DNA from: Kribbella pittospori
Lineage (GTDB): Bacteria; Actinomycetota; Actinomycetes; Propionibacteriales; Kribbellaceae
Reading direction: 5' to 3'
Length of the DNA stretch: 64,000 nucleotides
Assembly (NCBI RefSeq): GCF_004331465.1
Contig: NZ_SJKB01000005.1
Location: forward strand, 124,001-188,000
Shown here: positions 50,073-59,570 of the stretch, in pieces
Layout: every line of letters begins with the position of its first letter
How positions within the stretch are numbered: the first letter of the stretch is position 1
The notes under the pieces: model-generated
Seen by the model: the letters and a program-made list of their open reading frames with translations, nothing else
Databases searched by the model: none
Told to the model about the DNA's origin: nothing
Translations under genes and position numbers: made by a program

Positions 50073-51269
50073 TTACGACTCTGTGGCCAAAGCGGTGAGG
50101 GGATCGGTAGTGGCAGGTGCTGTTGGGGTCCACGTGGTGTCGACCAGATGGTACGGGTGCCAGCGCCCGTGGTGGTCGAGTCGGAGCTGGGTGTCCGGTC
50201 CGAGGGTGAGTTGGTTGCCGAGGACCTGGATGGTGAGTTCGTCGTCGGCGGCAAGCAGTTCGGTCCGGGCGCGGGCGAGCTCGGCGGGATCGGGGGTCCA
50301 GGTGTGCTCGAGGACGTCGAGTCCGGGCGCTCCGCCGTAGCGCCAGGCTTGGATGCCCAGGGCAAGCTCTTCTTGTCGTCCGGTTGCTTTTGCAAGGGTG
50401 TCGCTCAGCTCGGGGAAGTCCGCGGCCAGTCGTACTGCGTCCTGCCATTCGTCGAGCCTTTGCGGATCGGGTGTGCCGTTCAGCAGCGCATGCAGCAACG
50501 CGCGAGCGCGTCGAGCCGCGTCCAGCACGAGCAGCGGCAATTTTGTCGGGCCGAAGCCCGGTGGCGCCTCGATCCCGGTCACCGCGAGCTCGTCGAGGAC
50601 AACCTTCCCCGGCAACTCCGGAACGTCGGGCAGCGCGCCGACGGGAGTCACGAGTACGTCGTGCAGTGATGTGCCAGCTGGAGTTTTGCCGGCTTTGTCG
50701 GAGGGCGCTGTCTGGCTCCTCGATTGCAGTTGGTCGAGGAGATCGTCGCGGGATGTGCCGCGGAGAAGGAGGAGGACGAAGGGGTCCGAGTCGAGAAGCC
50801 AGGCGACCTGATAGCAGAGGCCGGCCGCGTGCTGGCATGGGAGTTCCCAGCCGTCGCAGGTGCAGCTGGGGTCGAGATCCCCGATGCCGGGAAGCAGGGA
50901 GACGCCCGCATCGGCGGCAGCTTCGACGAGGTCGTGTGGCATCTCGCCGTCGAGGAGCGCCGCGATGTGACCTGCCCGCGCGGCCACCTGATCGAGGAAG
51001 CGGCTCCAGTCGGAGTCACTCAGCTCATCGACCTGAACGACGGCCTCGAAAGTGTCGTCCGGGGAGTAGACGGTCGCCGCGATCCGGCCCGGGCTGATCG
51101 TGATCGTCCCGACCTGACCGGAGTTCGCGTACCGGCGTCCCTTGCGCAGCTGGTCCGAATCCAGCGACGTGTCCTCGAGTGCCTGCACCCACGCCCGCGC
51201 CCACCACGAACGTCCTCGCGTGCTCCGCCGCTGTGCCGGAAAGGCCGGAAAGCCCTGAGCCTCCGTCAT
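50073..51269 (-). CDS. SWIM zinc finger protein
   Basis: A 398-residue protein with a SWIM-type zinc site CxC...CxH (CTCDGWELPCQH, about residues 147-158) between an alpha/beta N terminus and a helical C terminus. SWIM proteins are often encoded next to SNF2 ATPases and probably bind nucleic acid. The ATG overlaps the SNF2 stop as ATGA, so translation is coupled. Function unknown, likely part of a DNA-remodelling pair. Confidence 0.9.
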   Translation of the reverse strand: MTEAQGFPAFPAQRRSTRGRSWWARAWVQALEDTSLDSDQLRKGRRYANSGQVGTITISPGRIAATVYSPDDTFEAVVQVDELSDSDWSRFLDQVAARAGHIAALLDGEMPHDLVEAAADAGVSLLPGIGDLDPSCTCDGWELPCQHAAGLCYQVAWLLDSDPFVLLLLRGTSRDDLLDQLQSRSQTAPSDKAGKTPAGTSLHDVLVTPVGALPDVPELPGKVVLDELAVTGIEAPPGFGPTKLPLLVLDAARRARALLHALLNGTPDPQRLDEWQDAVRLAADFPELSDTLAKATGRQEELALGIQAWRYGGAPGLDVLEHTWTPDPAELARARTELLAADDELTIQVLGNQLTLGPDTQLRLDHHGRWHPYHLVDTTWTPTAPATTDPLTALATES

Positions 51270-54262
51270 CGCGCACCTCTCAGCTTTACGAGGTCGGCGA
51301 GTTCTGCGTCGGAGAGTTCGGTGAGGGCCGCCTCGCCGCCGGTCAGGACGGCTTCGGCGAGCTCACGTTTGCTGCTGAGCATCGTGGCGATGCGGTCCTC
51401 GATGGTGCCTTCGGCAATCAAACGGTGCACCTGCACCGGCCGCGTCTGCCCGATCCGGTACGCCCGGTCCGTGGCCTGATCCTCGACCGCCGGATTCCAC
51501 CACCGGTCGTAGTGCACGACGTGATCCGCCCGAGTCAGGTTCAGCCCGGTCCCGGCCGCCTTCAACGACAACAGGAACACGGGCACCTCGCCGGCCTGGA
51601 ACCGCTCGACCATCTCCTCACGCTTCGGCACCGGCGTCCCACCATGCAGCAGGTGCGTACCGATGCCGCGGTCGGCCAGATGCCGCTCGAGCAGCCGCGC
51701 CATCGCGACGTACTGCGTGAAGACCAGGACCGCGCCGTCCTCGGCCACGATCGTCTCCAGGAGTTCGTCGAGCAGTTCGAGCTTCCCGGACCGTCCGTTC
51801 AGGCGCGCGTCGTCGCCTTCCTTCAGGTACTGCGCCGGGTGATTGCAGATCTGCTTGAGTCCGGTCAGCAGCTTCACGATGAGTCCGCGCCGAGCCATCC
51901 GGTCGCTGGCCTGCACCTCCGTCATCAGCTCGCGAACCGTTGCCTCGTACAACACCGCTTGCTCACGCGTGAGGGACACCGGCTGATCGGTCTCGGTCTT
52001 CGGCGGCAGCTCGGGCGCGATGCCGGGATCGGACTTGCGGCGCCGGAGCAGGAACGGCCGCACCAGCTTCGCCAGCCGCTCCGCCACCTCCTCGTCTTTG
52101 TCCGCCTCGATCGGCGCTGCCCACAGATTCCGGAACGTCCCGAGCCGGCCGAGAAGCCCCGGCGTCGTCCAGTCGAGGATCGCCCACAGCTCGGACAGGT
52201 TGTTCTCCACCGGGGTTCCGGTCAACGCGACCCGCGCCTGCGACGGCACGGTCCGCAACGCCTTCGCCGTACTGGACGACGGGTTCTTCACATGCTGTGC
52301 CTCATCGGCGACGACCATCGCCCACTGATGAGCAGCCAGCCGTACGGCGTCGCGGCGCAGAGTCCCGTAGGTCGTCAGGACGAAGCCGTCCCCGGCGTCG
52401 TCGAGGGATCGCGAGGAGCCATGGAAGCGACGTACCGGGGTGCCTGGCGCGAAGCGCTGGACCTCACGCTCCCAGTTGCCGAGCAGGGACGCCGGACAGA
52501 CCACGAGGGTCGGGCCGGCGGTCGCCTCCGACTCCTGGCGGTGCAGGTGAAGCGAGATGAGGGTGATCGTTTTGCCCAGACCCATGTCGTCAGCCAGGCA
52601 GCCGCCGAGGCCGAGTGAGGTCATCCGGGAGAGCCAGCGCAGGCCGCGCAGCTGGTAGTCGCGCAGGGTGGCGTGCAGTCCGGCCGGCGCTTCGATCGGT
52701 TCGTCGGCGCGGTCTGGGTCGGCGATGCGGGCGCGCAGGTCTGCGAGCCAGCGGGTCGGCTCGATCGTGACTTGGCGGCCGTCGATCTCGGCGCTGCCGG
52801 TGAGAGCGGCACCGAGGGCGTCGATCGCGGTGACTGGTTTGAGGATCCGCTCGCGGGCCTTGCGCGCCAGGTCGGGGTCGATTAGCATCCACTGGTCTCG
52901 GAGTCGGACCACCGGTCGGGTCGCTTCGGCCAGCTTGTCCATCTCAGCCTCGGTCAGCGGGTCATTGCCGAGGGCAACCTGCCAGCTGAAGTCGAGGGTG
53001 GCGTCGCCGCCGAAGAAGCTCGGCAGATCGCTGGGCGGTCCGTCCGACGACGTGATCGCGGCTCGAGCGGTGAGCGCACGGCCGAGGCTGCGTGGCCAGT
53101 GCAGGTCGACCCCGGCTGCCGTCAGCCGCTGCGCCGATCCCGCGAGTAGCTCACCGACCTCCTCATCGGCCAGCTCCATCCGATCCGGTACGGCGGAGTC
53201 GAGCAGGCGACCCAAGGGTGCCCAGACGCGTGCCGCCCGCCGGATCGCCAGCGTTGCGTCGATCCGCGCTCGTGGGCCGAACCCGGCGACGTCCTCGGCC
53301 CAGACGTCGTACGCATCCCGCACCAGGGTCGGGTCCTTCAGGCTGTGCAGTTGCACCACGGCCGAGAACGCGAGCGAGTCGGCCATCTCGATCCGCAACG
53401 AGATCCGCACTCCGGTGTCCAAACCCACCGACACCTCGTCAGCCCACGACCGCAACCGCTCCGCCCGCTGCGGGACCGACGCCGCGAACAGCCCAGTTTG
53501 ATGCGCCTTCGCCGCAGCCGGCGACCGAGGCATCCCATCAGCCACCGCATCCACGAACGCCCGAACCAACTCCTCAGCCACAGGCAACCGAACCCCAGCA
53601 ACCCGCCCACCAGCGTCGTCCGACGGAGCACCCTCCGTCGGGGAAGCGGTGGATGGGGGAGCCCCCGACCGGGATGCGGTGGACGGGGGACCACCCGACG
53701 GGGATGCGGTGGACGGAGCACCGCCCGTGGACGAGGCGGACGGCGGAGCACCCGACAGAGATGCGGTGGACGGGGGAGCATCCGACCCGGGCGCTGCCGG
53801 GGCTGGTTCGAGGGGGAGAGCTCGGGCGGATGGGGGCATGGCTTCGGCTAGGTCGAGGAGGCGGGTTATGTCGGCGGCGTCCAGTGGGCCGGCGCGCCAG
53901 GCGTCGTGGCCGGCGGGGGAGACGCCGGGCAGAAGCTTGCCCCGGGCCACCAACTGCAGGGCGATCAGCGACGCGCCGCCCCAGAACGCCGCGGACGGGT
54001 GGGCGCCTGGCGCGCGCCGCGCACGGCCGAGCACCGGCACCGCATCAGCAACGGACAGCTCGATCGCGCGGACCGAGCGCGGCTCCGCGTCGACGACCAG
54101 CTCCAACTCCGTCTGCTCACCGACACCCAGCGGAAGCTGCCCACCGTCCGGATCCCAGAACGCGACCCGGCCTTCCCGAGGCGGGTCGGCCGGCTTGAAC
54201 ACCACCGCACATCCCACCAGCTCCTGCTGCCCCGTACCCGCCAACCCGACGTCCTCCCTCAT
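51266..54262 (-). CDS. SNF2-family DEAD/DEAH helicase
   Basis: A 998-residue SF2 remodeller-type ATPase. After a specific N-terminal region and a Pro/Ser-rich linker with repeats, the SNF2 core has DDMGLGKTI (motif I), ADEAQHVKNP (motif II, DEAQ), TGTPVENNLSEL (motif III) and the C-terminal helicase half with AAGTGLNLTRA and DRAYRIGQTRPV. The Q-motif region precedes domain 1. ATG at 54262; no ribosome binding site is obvious. Coupled to the SWIM gene. Role inferred as DNA translocase in repair or defence. Confidence 0.92.
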   Translation of the reverse strand: MREDVGLAGTGQQELVGCAVVFKPADPPREGRVAFWDPDGGQLPLGVGEQTELELVVDAEPRSVRAIELSVADAVPVLGRARRAPGAHPSAAFWGGASLIALQLVARGKLLPGVSPAGHDAWRAGPLDAADITRLLDLAEAMPPSARALPLEPAPAAPGSDAPPSTASLSGAPPSASSTGGAPSTASPSGGPPSTASRSGAPPSTASPTEGAPSDDAGGRVAGVRLPVAEELVRAFVDAVADGMPRSPAAAKAHQTGLFAASVPQRAERLRSWADEVSVGLDTGVRISLRIEMADSLAFSAVVQLHSLKDPTLVRDAYDVWAEDVAGFGPRARIDATLAIRRAARVWAPLGRLLDSAVPDRMELADEEVGELLAGSAQRLTAAGVDLHWPRSLGRALTARAAITSSDGPPSDLPSFFGGDATLDFSWQVALGNDPLTEAEMDKLAEATRPVVRLRDQWMLIDPDLARKARERILKPVTAIDALGAALTGSAEIDGRQVTIEPTRWLADLRARIADPDRADEPIEAPAGLHATLRDYQLRGLRWLSRMTSLGLGGCLADDMGLGKTITLISLHLHRQESEATAGPTLVVCPASLLGNWEREVQRFAPGTPVRRFHGSSRSLDDAGDGFVLTTYGTLRRDAVRLAAHQWAMVVADEAQHVKNPSSSTAKALRTVPSQARVALTGTPVENNLSELWAILDWTTPGLLGRLGTFRNLWAAPIEADKDEEVAERLAKLVRPFLLRRRKSDPGIAPELPPKTETDQPVSLTREQAVLYEATVRELMTEVQASDRMARRGLIVKLLTGLKQICNHPAQYLKEGDDARLNGRSGKLELLDELLETIVAEDGAVLVFTQYVAMARLLERHLADRGIGTHLLHGGTPVPKREEMVERFQAGEVPVFLLSLKAAGTGLNLTRADHVVHYDRWWNPAVEDQATDRAYRIGQTRPVQVHRLIAEGTIEDRIATMLSSKRELAEAVLTGGEAALTELSDAELADLVKLRGAR
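53641..53787 (-). repeat. 30-bp minisatellite inside SNF2 gene
   Basis: Five tandem units of 30, 30, 30, 27 and 30 bp sharing the core GATGCGGTGGACGGGGGA, in frame. They encode 9-10-residue Pro/Ser/Ala-rich repeats (about residues 159-207) such as SGAPPSTASP, forming a flexible linker. Partly matching sequence continues to about 53622. Unit number is likely to vary among strains. Confidence 0.8.
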
Positions 54263-54290
54263 CACAACTGAAGATGCACAGCGATCGAGC

Positions 54291-56189
54291 TCAGACCGTG
54301 ACGACCTCCGCATCGGCCTGGCCACTGTCAGGCTGGTCGAACTGCGTCCGATACAACTCCTCGTACCGACCACCAGCAGCGAGCAGATCCGCATGAGTGC
54401 CGCGCTCGACGATTCGCCCGGCCTCGATCACGAGGATCTGGTCGGCAGCCCGGATCGTCGACAACCGGTGCGCGATCACCACCGCCGTACGTCCGGCCAG
54501 CGCCTCGGTCAGCGCCGCCTGGACAGCCGCCTCGTTCGTCGAGTCCAGCGCCGCGGTCGCCTCGTCGAGGATCACGACCCGCGGCTGCGCAAGTAGCAGC
54601 CGAGCGATCGTGAGCCGCTGCCGCTCACCACCCGACAGCCGGTAACCGCGCTCGCCAACAACCGTGTCCAGCTGATCCGGCAGCGACCGGATCAAGTCGC
54701 CCAGCCGCGCCCGAGTCAGCGCATCCCACAGGTCGGCCTCCGAAGCCTCCGGCCGAGCCAGCAACAGGTTCTCGCGGATCGAGTCGTGGAACAGATGACC
54801 GTCCTGCGTGACCATGCCCAGGGTGTCCCGCAGCGACTCCGCCGACACATCCCGTACGTCGACCCCGGCGAGCTTCACCGCGCCCGAATCCACGTCGTAC
54901 AGGCGGGGGATGAGCTGCGCGATCGTCGACTTCCCGGCGCCGGACGAGCCGACGAGCGCGACCATCTGCCCCGGCTCGGCGCGGAACGACATGTCGTGCA
55001 GCACCTCGACACCGCCACGTGTATCGAGCTTGGCGACCTCCTCGAGCGAGGCCAGCGAGACCTTGTCCGCGGACGGATACGCGAACCTGACCTGCGCGAA
55101 CTCGACCGCCACCGGTCCCTCGGGCACCCGGCCGGCATCCGGCTTGTCCTTGATCAGCGGCTCGAGATCCAGCACCTCGAAGACGCGCTCGAAGCTGACC
55201 AGCGCGGTCATCACCTCGAGCCGCGCACTTGCCAGCGCAGTGAGCGGCGAGTAGAGCCGCGTGAGCAGCAAGGCCATCGAGACGACCGCGCCCGCGTCGA
55301 GCTGGTCGCGCAGCGCGTAGAAGCCGCCCAGTCCGTAGACGAGCGCCAGCGCGAGCGCCGACACCAGCGTCAGCGCGGTGACGAAGATCCACTGCACCAT
55401 CGCGGTCCGCACGCCGATGTCGCGCACCCGCCGCGCCCGGATCGCGAACTCCAGCGACTCCCGCCTCGGACGGCCGAACAGCTTCACGAGCGTCGCGCCC
55501 GGCGCCGAGAACCGCTCGGTCATCTGCGTGCTCATGGTCGCGTTGTAGTCCGCCGCCTCCCGCTGCAGAGCGGCCAGCTTGGTCCCGATCCGGCGGGCCG
55601 GCACGACGAAGATCGGCAGGAGGATCAGTGCGAGCAGAGTGATCTGCCACGACACTCCGATCATCACGACCAGGGTGAGCACCAGCATCACCAGGTTGCC
55701 GACGACGCCGGACAGCGTGTCGCTGAACGCGCGCTGCGCCCCGATCACGTCGTTGTTGAGCCGGGACACCAGCGCCCCGGTCCGGGTCCGGGTGAAGAAC
55801 GCGATCGGCATCCGCTGGATGTGGTCGAACACCGCTGTCCGCAGATCCAGGATCAGCCCTTCTCCGATCGACGCCGACAGCCAGCGCGTGAGCAGGCTGA
55901 ACCCGGCCTCGGCGATGGCGATCGCCGCGATCAGCAGCGACAGTCGCAGAACGACACTGAACTCCTTCCCGCCGACGATCGCGTCGACCACGTGGCCGGC
56001 CAGCACCGGCGTGGCGACCGCGAGCACGGCCGCGCCGACACTCAGCACGAGGAACGCGATCAGTTGCCGCCGGTGCGGGCGCGCGAAGGCGAGGATCCGC
56101 AGCAGGGTGGCCCGTGAGAACGGGCGTTTCTCGTCCTGGGCGTGCATCGCGTGGTACAGCGAGTTCCACGCGGTCATTTCCATGCTCAC
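54291..56189 (-). CDS. ABC exporter half-transporter (homodimeric type)
   Basis: A 632-residue half-transporter: a six-helix ABC membrane domain (about 40-330) and an ATPase with Walker A GSSGAGKST, signature LSGGERQR, Walker B VVILDEATAALD with the catalytic Glu, and H-loop VIAHRL. All active-site motifs are canonical, so it can work as a homodimer, like MsbA/LmrA exporters. GTG at 56189 with CGGAG upstream; an ATG at 56183 is an alternative. A divergent TetR regulator and operator suggest inducible efflux. Confidence 0.93.
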   Translation of the reverse strand: MSMEMTAWNSLYHAMHAQDEKRPFSRATLLRILAFARPHRRQLIAFLVLSVGAAVLAVATPVLAGHVVDAIVGGKEFSVVLRLSLLIAAIAIAEAGFSLLTRWLSASIGEGLILDLRTAVFDHIQRMPIAFFTRTRTGALVSRLNNDVIGAQRAFSDTLSGVVGNLVMLVLTLVVMIGVSWQITLLALILLPIFVVPARRIGTKLAALQREAADYNATMSTQMTERFSAPGATLVKLFGRPRRESLEFAIRARRVRDIGVRTAMVQWIFVTALTLVSALALALVYGLGGFYALRDQLDAGAVVSMALLLTRLYSPLTALASARLEVMTALVSFERVFEVLDLEPLIKDKPDAGRVPEGPVAVEFAQVRFAYPSADKVSLASLEEVAKLDTRGGVEVLHDMSFRAEPGQMVALVGSSGAGKSTIAQLIPRLYDVDSGAVKLAGVDVRDVSAESLRDTLGMVTQDGHLFHDSIRENLLLARPEASEADLWDALTRARLGDLIRSLPDQLDTVVGERGYRLSGGERQRLTIARLLLAQPRVVILDEATAALDSTNEAAVQAALTEALAGRTAVVIAHRLSTIRAADQILVIEAGRIVERGTHADLLAAGGRYEELYRTQFDQPDSGQADAEVVTV

Positions 56190-56298
56190 GGCTGTGCTCC
56201 GCTGGGATCGGTCGATCGGGAAGGTCGATGATTCAGGACAGCACCGACAGTTCCCGACCGTAGAACCTCGACAGTGCTTGAGGTCAATCAACTTTTAA

Positions 56299-56319
56299 AC
56301 TGAGTACGCTGTACGAAGT
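56299..56319. promoter_or_regulatory. TetR operator candidate (ABC exporter / TetR 1)
   Basis: A 21-bp imperfect palindrome, ACTgaGTAC-gct-GTACgaAGT, centred at 56309, between the divergent exporter and TetR genes. Sites of this kind, with GTAC half-sites, fit DrrA-type exporter regulators. Confidence 0.6.
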
Positions 56320-56355
56320 GCGGTTGAGTGTAGCCAATCCGGAGGAATCGCGCAC

Positions 56356-57138
56356 ATGAATACGGAGTACAGCGGCAGTGGCGACCCGGCGCGGAGCCTC
56401 GAGCTGCTCTGGCGCCGGCGCCCGCAGCCGACCCGTGGCCCGAAGCCGGCGCTCACGGTGGAAGGGATCGTCGAGGCCGCGGTGCGCATTGCCGATGCCG
56501 AGGGGATCGGTGCGATGTCGATGCGCCGGGTCGCCGACGAGCTCGGCGTGGGCGCGATGACGCTGTACCGCTACTTCCCGGGCAAGGGCGAGTTGCTCGA
56601 CGTCATGCTCGACACCGTGTACGGCGAACTGCCGCGGCGTGACATGGACGGGGACTGGCGAGCCCGGCTCGACGAGGTGGCCCGGGAGAACCGCGAGCTG
56701 TACCTGCGCCACCCGTGGATGCTCCAGATCGCGGTCAATCGCCCGCCGCTCGGTCCGCACGTGATGGCGAAGTACGAGTACGAACTCGAGGCGGTCGAGG
56801 GCATCGGCCTGACCGACGTCGAGATGGATGCGACCGTCGCTCTGGTGAACGGATACGTCCACGGCGCCGTACGGACCGACGTCGAGGCGCGGCAGGTGAT
56901 CCAGCGGTCGGGGATGACCGACAAACAGTGGTGGCTGGCGCACGTGCCGCACCTGGACAAGATCGCCGACGCCCAGCAGTTCCCGCTCGCGACCCGGGTC
57001 GGGACGACGGTCGGGAATGAGTTCGACGCGCCGTACGACTCCGATCATGCGTTCGAATACGGTCTCGCGCGGCTGCTGGACGGCGTGTCCGCGCTGGTGG
57101 AGAACCGGTCTGGCCCGAAAGTGCGAAAACAGTTGTGA
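56356..57138 (+). CDS. TetR/AcrR family regulator (TetR_C_1 type)
   Basis: A 260-residue repressor: a helix-turn-helix (about 38-80; ALTVEGIVEAAVRIADAEG, RVADELGVGAMTLYRYF) and a C-terminal ligand domain of the TetR class with many aromatics (YGELPRRDMDGDWRARLDEVA). GGAGGAA precedes the ATG. Divergent from the ABC exporter across a palindrome, so autoregulation and exporter control are likely. It ends inside the palindromic operator of the next gene. Confidence 0.92.
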   Translation: MNTEYSGSGDPARSLELLWRRRPQPTRGPKPALTVEGIVEAAVRIADAEGIGAMSMRRVADELGVGAMTLYRYFPGKGELLDVMLDTVYGELPRRDMDGDWRARLDEVARENRELYLRHPWMLQIAVNRPPLGPHVMAKYEYELEAVEGIGLTDVEMDATVALVNGYVHGAVRTDVEARQVIQRSGMTDKQWWLAHVPHLDKIADAQQFPLATRVGTTVGNEFDAPYDSDHAFEYGLARLLDGVSALVENRSGPKVRKQL

Positions 57139-57161
57139 GTGAGTACTCACTCAGTTAATCT
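57133..57161 (+). promoter_or_regulatory. Promoter and perfect palindromic operator of second TetR
   Basis: TTGTGA (57133-57138) and TAATCT (57156-57161) give a promoter with 17-bp spacing; the -10 is 7 nt from the GTG at 57169. The spacer holds TGAGTGAGTACTCACTCA (57136-57153), an 18-bp perfect palindrome of the TetR type. It overlaps the upstream gene's stop codon. Confidence 0.8.
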
Positions 57162-57168
57162 CGAACGC

Positions 57169-57843
57169 GTGACACCACGAGCCACACCACTGCCACCCGA
57201 AGAACGGCGCGCCGCCATCGTCCGGGCCGCGCTGCCGTTGCTGGAGGAGTTCGGCGCCGAGGTGAGCACCAAGCAGATCGCCGAAGCGGCCGGGATCGCC
57301 GAGGGGACGATCTTCCGGGCCTTCGGCAGCAAGGACGCGCTGATCGATGCCGTGATGGCGACCGCGTTCGACACCAGTGACCTGATCACGGCACTGGAGA
57401 ACGTCGACCGCTCGCTGCCACTGCGGGAGCGCACCATCGCCGCGGTCGAGGTCGGTCAGAACCGCCTGCGCAGCGTCTTCAAGCTCATGTTCACCCTACG
57501 GATGCGCCGGCCGCCCGACTTCAAGTCCATGCCGATGGACGAGGCCCGCCGCAAGCGCCAGTCCGATCTGGCCAACGCCGCGTTCGCCGACCTGCTCCGC
57601 CCGGATCAGGACCAGCTGCGCTTCCCGCCCGAAGAAGTGGTCCGCCGGATCGGGCTGATCACCTTCTCCGCCACCCACCCAATGATTTCCGGTGGCGTCG
57701 TACTGACCGCCGAGGAGATCGTCGACTTCGCGTTCGACGGTGTCCGCTGGCACGACTCCGGTCAGCATGCCGCCCCCGAGGGCGTCGCCGAGTACGCACT
57801 CGACGGTGCCCGCCATCACGACTCTGGGGATGATCGATGTTAG
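57169..57843 (+). CDS. TetR family regulator
   Basis: A 224-residue repressor with an N-terminal HTH (RAAIVRAALPLLEEFGAEV, IAEAAGIAEGTIFRAFGSKDAL) and a varied ligand domain. GTG at 57169 with a -10 candidate 7 nt upstream; a start at 57139 would lie inside the operator. The stop overlaps the next ATG by 7 nt, so it is cotranscribed and coupled with the heterodimeric exporter pair, which it should repress until a ligand arrives. Confidence 0.92.
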   Translation: MTPRATPLPPEERRAAIVRAALPLLEEFGAEVSTKQIAEAAGIAEGTIFRAFGSKDALIDAVMATAFDTSDLITALENVDRSLPLRERTIAAVEVGQNRLRSVFKLMFTLRMRRPPDFKSMPMDEARRKRQSDLANAAFADLLRPDQDQLRFPPEEVVRRIGLITFSATHPMISGGVVLTAEEIVDFAFDGVRWHDSGQHAAPEGVAEYALDGARHHDSGDDRC

Positions 57844-59570
57844 TTCGACTCTTGCGTACGCACCTGCGTCCGTACGTGGGAAACCTGTCCATAGTGGTCG
57901 TCCTGCAGCTGGTCGGGACGATCGCCTCTCTCTACCTGCCCAGCCTGAACGCCGACATCATCGACAACGGCGTGGCCAAGGGCGACACCGACTACATTAT
58001 GCAAACGGGCGGCTGGATGCTCGCCGTCAGCTTGGTGCAGATCCTCTGCACGATCGTCGCGGTGTACTTCGGTGCGAAGACGGCCGCGATGTTCGGCCGG
58101 GACGTCCGGGCCGCGGTCTTCCACCGGGTCGGCGAGTTCTCCGCGCGGGAGGTCAACCAGTTCGGTGCACCGACGCTGATCTCGCGCAGTACGAACGACG
58201 TCACCCAGATCCAGATGCTGGTGGTCACCACCTGCACGATGCTGGTGGCCGCACCGATCACGATGATCGGCGGCGTGTTCATGGCGGTCCGCGAGGACGT
58301 CGGCCTGTCCTGGCTGGTCGCCGTCGCCGTGCCGCTGCTGGCGATCTGCATCGGCTTCATCGCGAGCCGGATGGTGCCGCAGTTCCGGAAGATGCAGAAG
58401 AACATCGACGGGGTGAACCGGGTACTGCGCGAGCAGATCTCCGGCATCCGGGTGGTCCGTGCCTTCGTCCGCGAGCCGCACGAGGTCGAGCGCTTCGGCG
58501 AGGCGAACCAGAACCTGACCGACACGGCCATCCGGGCCGGCCGGCTGATGGCGCTGGTGTTCCCGACGGTGATGCTGATCCTGAACGTGTCGAGCATCGC
58601 GGTGCTGTGGTTCGGTGCCTCGCGCGTCGAGAACGGGACGATGGAGGTCGGTGCGCTGACCGCCTTCCTGAGCTACCTGATCCAGATCCTGTTCTCGGTG
58701 ATGATGGGCGTGTTCGTGATGATCATGGTGCCGCGCGCCGCGGTCTGCGCGGACCGGATCTCCGAGGTCCTCGACACCGAGTCCTCGGTCCGGCCGCCGG
58801 TCACCGCGATCAAGTCGTTCACCGGGCGCGGTCAGCTGGTCTTCGAGAACGCCTCCTTCCAGTACCCGGGGGCGGCCGAGCCGGTACTGCGCAACATCGA
58901 TCTCGTCGCGTCGCCGGGGCAGACGACCGCGATCATCGGCAGCACGGGTGCGGGCAAGACGACGCTGCTCTCGCTGGTGCCGCGGTTGTTCGATGCCACC
59001 GACGGGCGGGTGCTCGTCGACGGGATCGACGTACGCGACATCGAGCCGGAGGCGCTCTGGGAGCGGATCGGCCTGGTGCCACAGCGGCCGTACCTGTTCT
59101 CCGGCACGGTCGCCAGCAACCTGCGGTACGGCAATCCGGACGCGACCGACGAGGAGCTCTGGGAGGCACTGGAGATTGCCCAGGGCAAGGACTTCGTCGA
59201 GGCGATGCCGGAGGGACTTGAAGCGCCGATCGCACAGGGCGGTACGAACGTGTCCGGCGGTCAGCGGCAGCGGCTCGCGATCGCGCGAGCACTGGTCCGC
59301 AAGCCGGAGATCTACCTGTTCGACGACTCGTTCTCGGCTTTGGACCTGTCCACCGACGCCCGGCTGCGGGCGGCGCTCCGGCCGATCACGGCGGAAGCGT
59401 GTGTGGTGATCGTGGCGCAACGCGTGTCCACGATCGTCGACGCCGACCAGATCGTGGTGATCGAGGACGGCGCGATCGTCGGCAAGGGCCGGCATGACGA
59501 GTTGCTCGACACCTGTCCGACGTACGTCGAGATCGTCGAGTCCCAGCGATCCGCGGAGGAGGCGGCATGA
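57837..59570 (+). CDS. ABC exporter subunit with degenerate ATPase site (TM287-like)
   Basis: A 577-residue half-transporter: six helices (about 10-310) and an ATPase with Walker A GSTGAGKTT and signature VSGGQRQR. The catalytic residue after Walker B is Asp, not Glu (IYLFDDSFSALD), and the switch His is Gln (IVAQRVST), as in the non-catalytic partner of heterodimeric exporters such as TM287/288. Start overlaps the TetR stop by 7 nt; the stop overlaps the next ATG as ATGA. Confidence 0.94.
   Translation: MLVRLLRTHLRPYVGNLSIVVVLQLVGTIASLYLPSLNADIIDNGVAKGDTDYIMQTGGWMLAVSLVQILCTIVAVYFGAKTAAMFGRDVRAAVFHRVGEFSAREVNQFGAPTLISRSTNDVTQIQMLVVTTCTMLVAAPITMIGGVFMAVREDVGLSWLVAVAVPLLAICIGFIASRMVPQFRKMQKNIDGVNRVLREQISGIRVVRAFVREPHEVERFGEANQNLTDTAIRAGRLMALVFPTVMLILNVSSIAVLWFGASRVENGTMEVGALTAFLSYLIQILFSVMMGVFVMIMVPRAAVCADRISEVLDTESSVRPPVTAIKSFTGRGQLVFENASFQYPGAAEPVLRNIDLVASPGQTTAIIGSTGAGKTTLLSLVPRLFDATDGRVLVDGIDVRDIEPEALWERIGLVPQRPYLFSGTVASNLRYGNPDATDEELWEALEIAQGKDFVEAMPEGLEAPIAQGGTNVSGGQRQRLAIARALVRKPEIYLFDDSFSALDLSTDARLRAALRPITAEACVVIVAQRVSTIVDADQIVVIEDGAIVGKGRHDELLDTCPTYVEIVESQRSAEEAA

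Noticed and set aside
53641..53787. Tandem repeats as a CRISPR array
   Set aside because: Units are contiguous without spacers and lie in frame within a helicase gene.
50073..54262. SNF2-SWIM genes as a phage-defence island
   Set aside because: No restriction, methylation, nuclease or toxin genes lie around them, and flanking genes are ordinary metabolism and transport.
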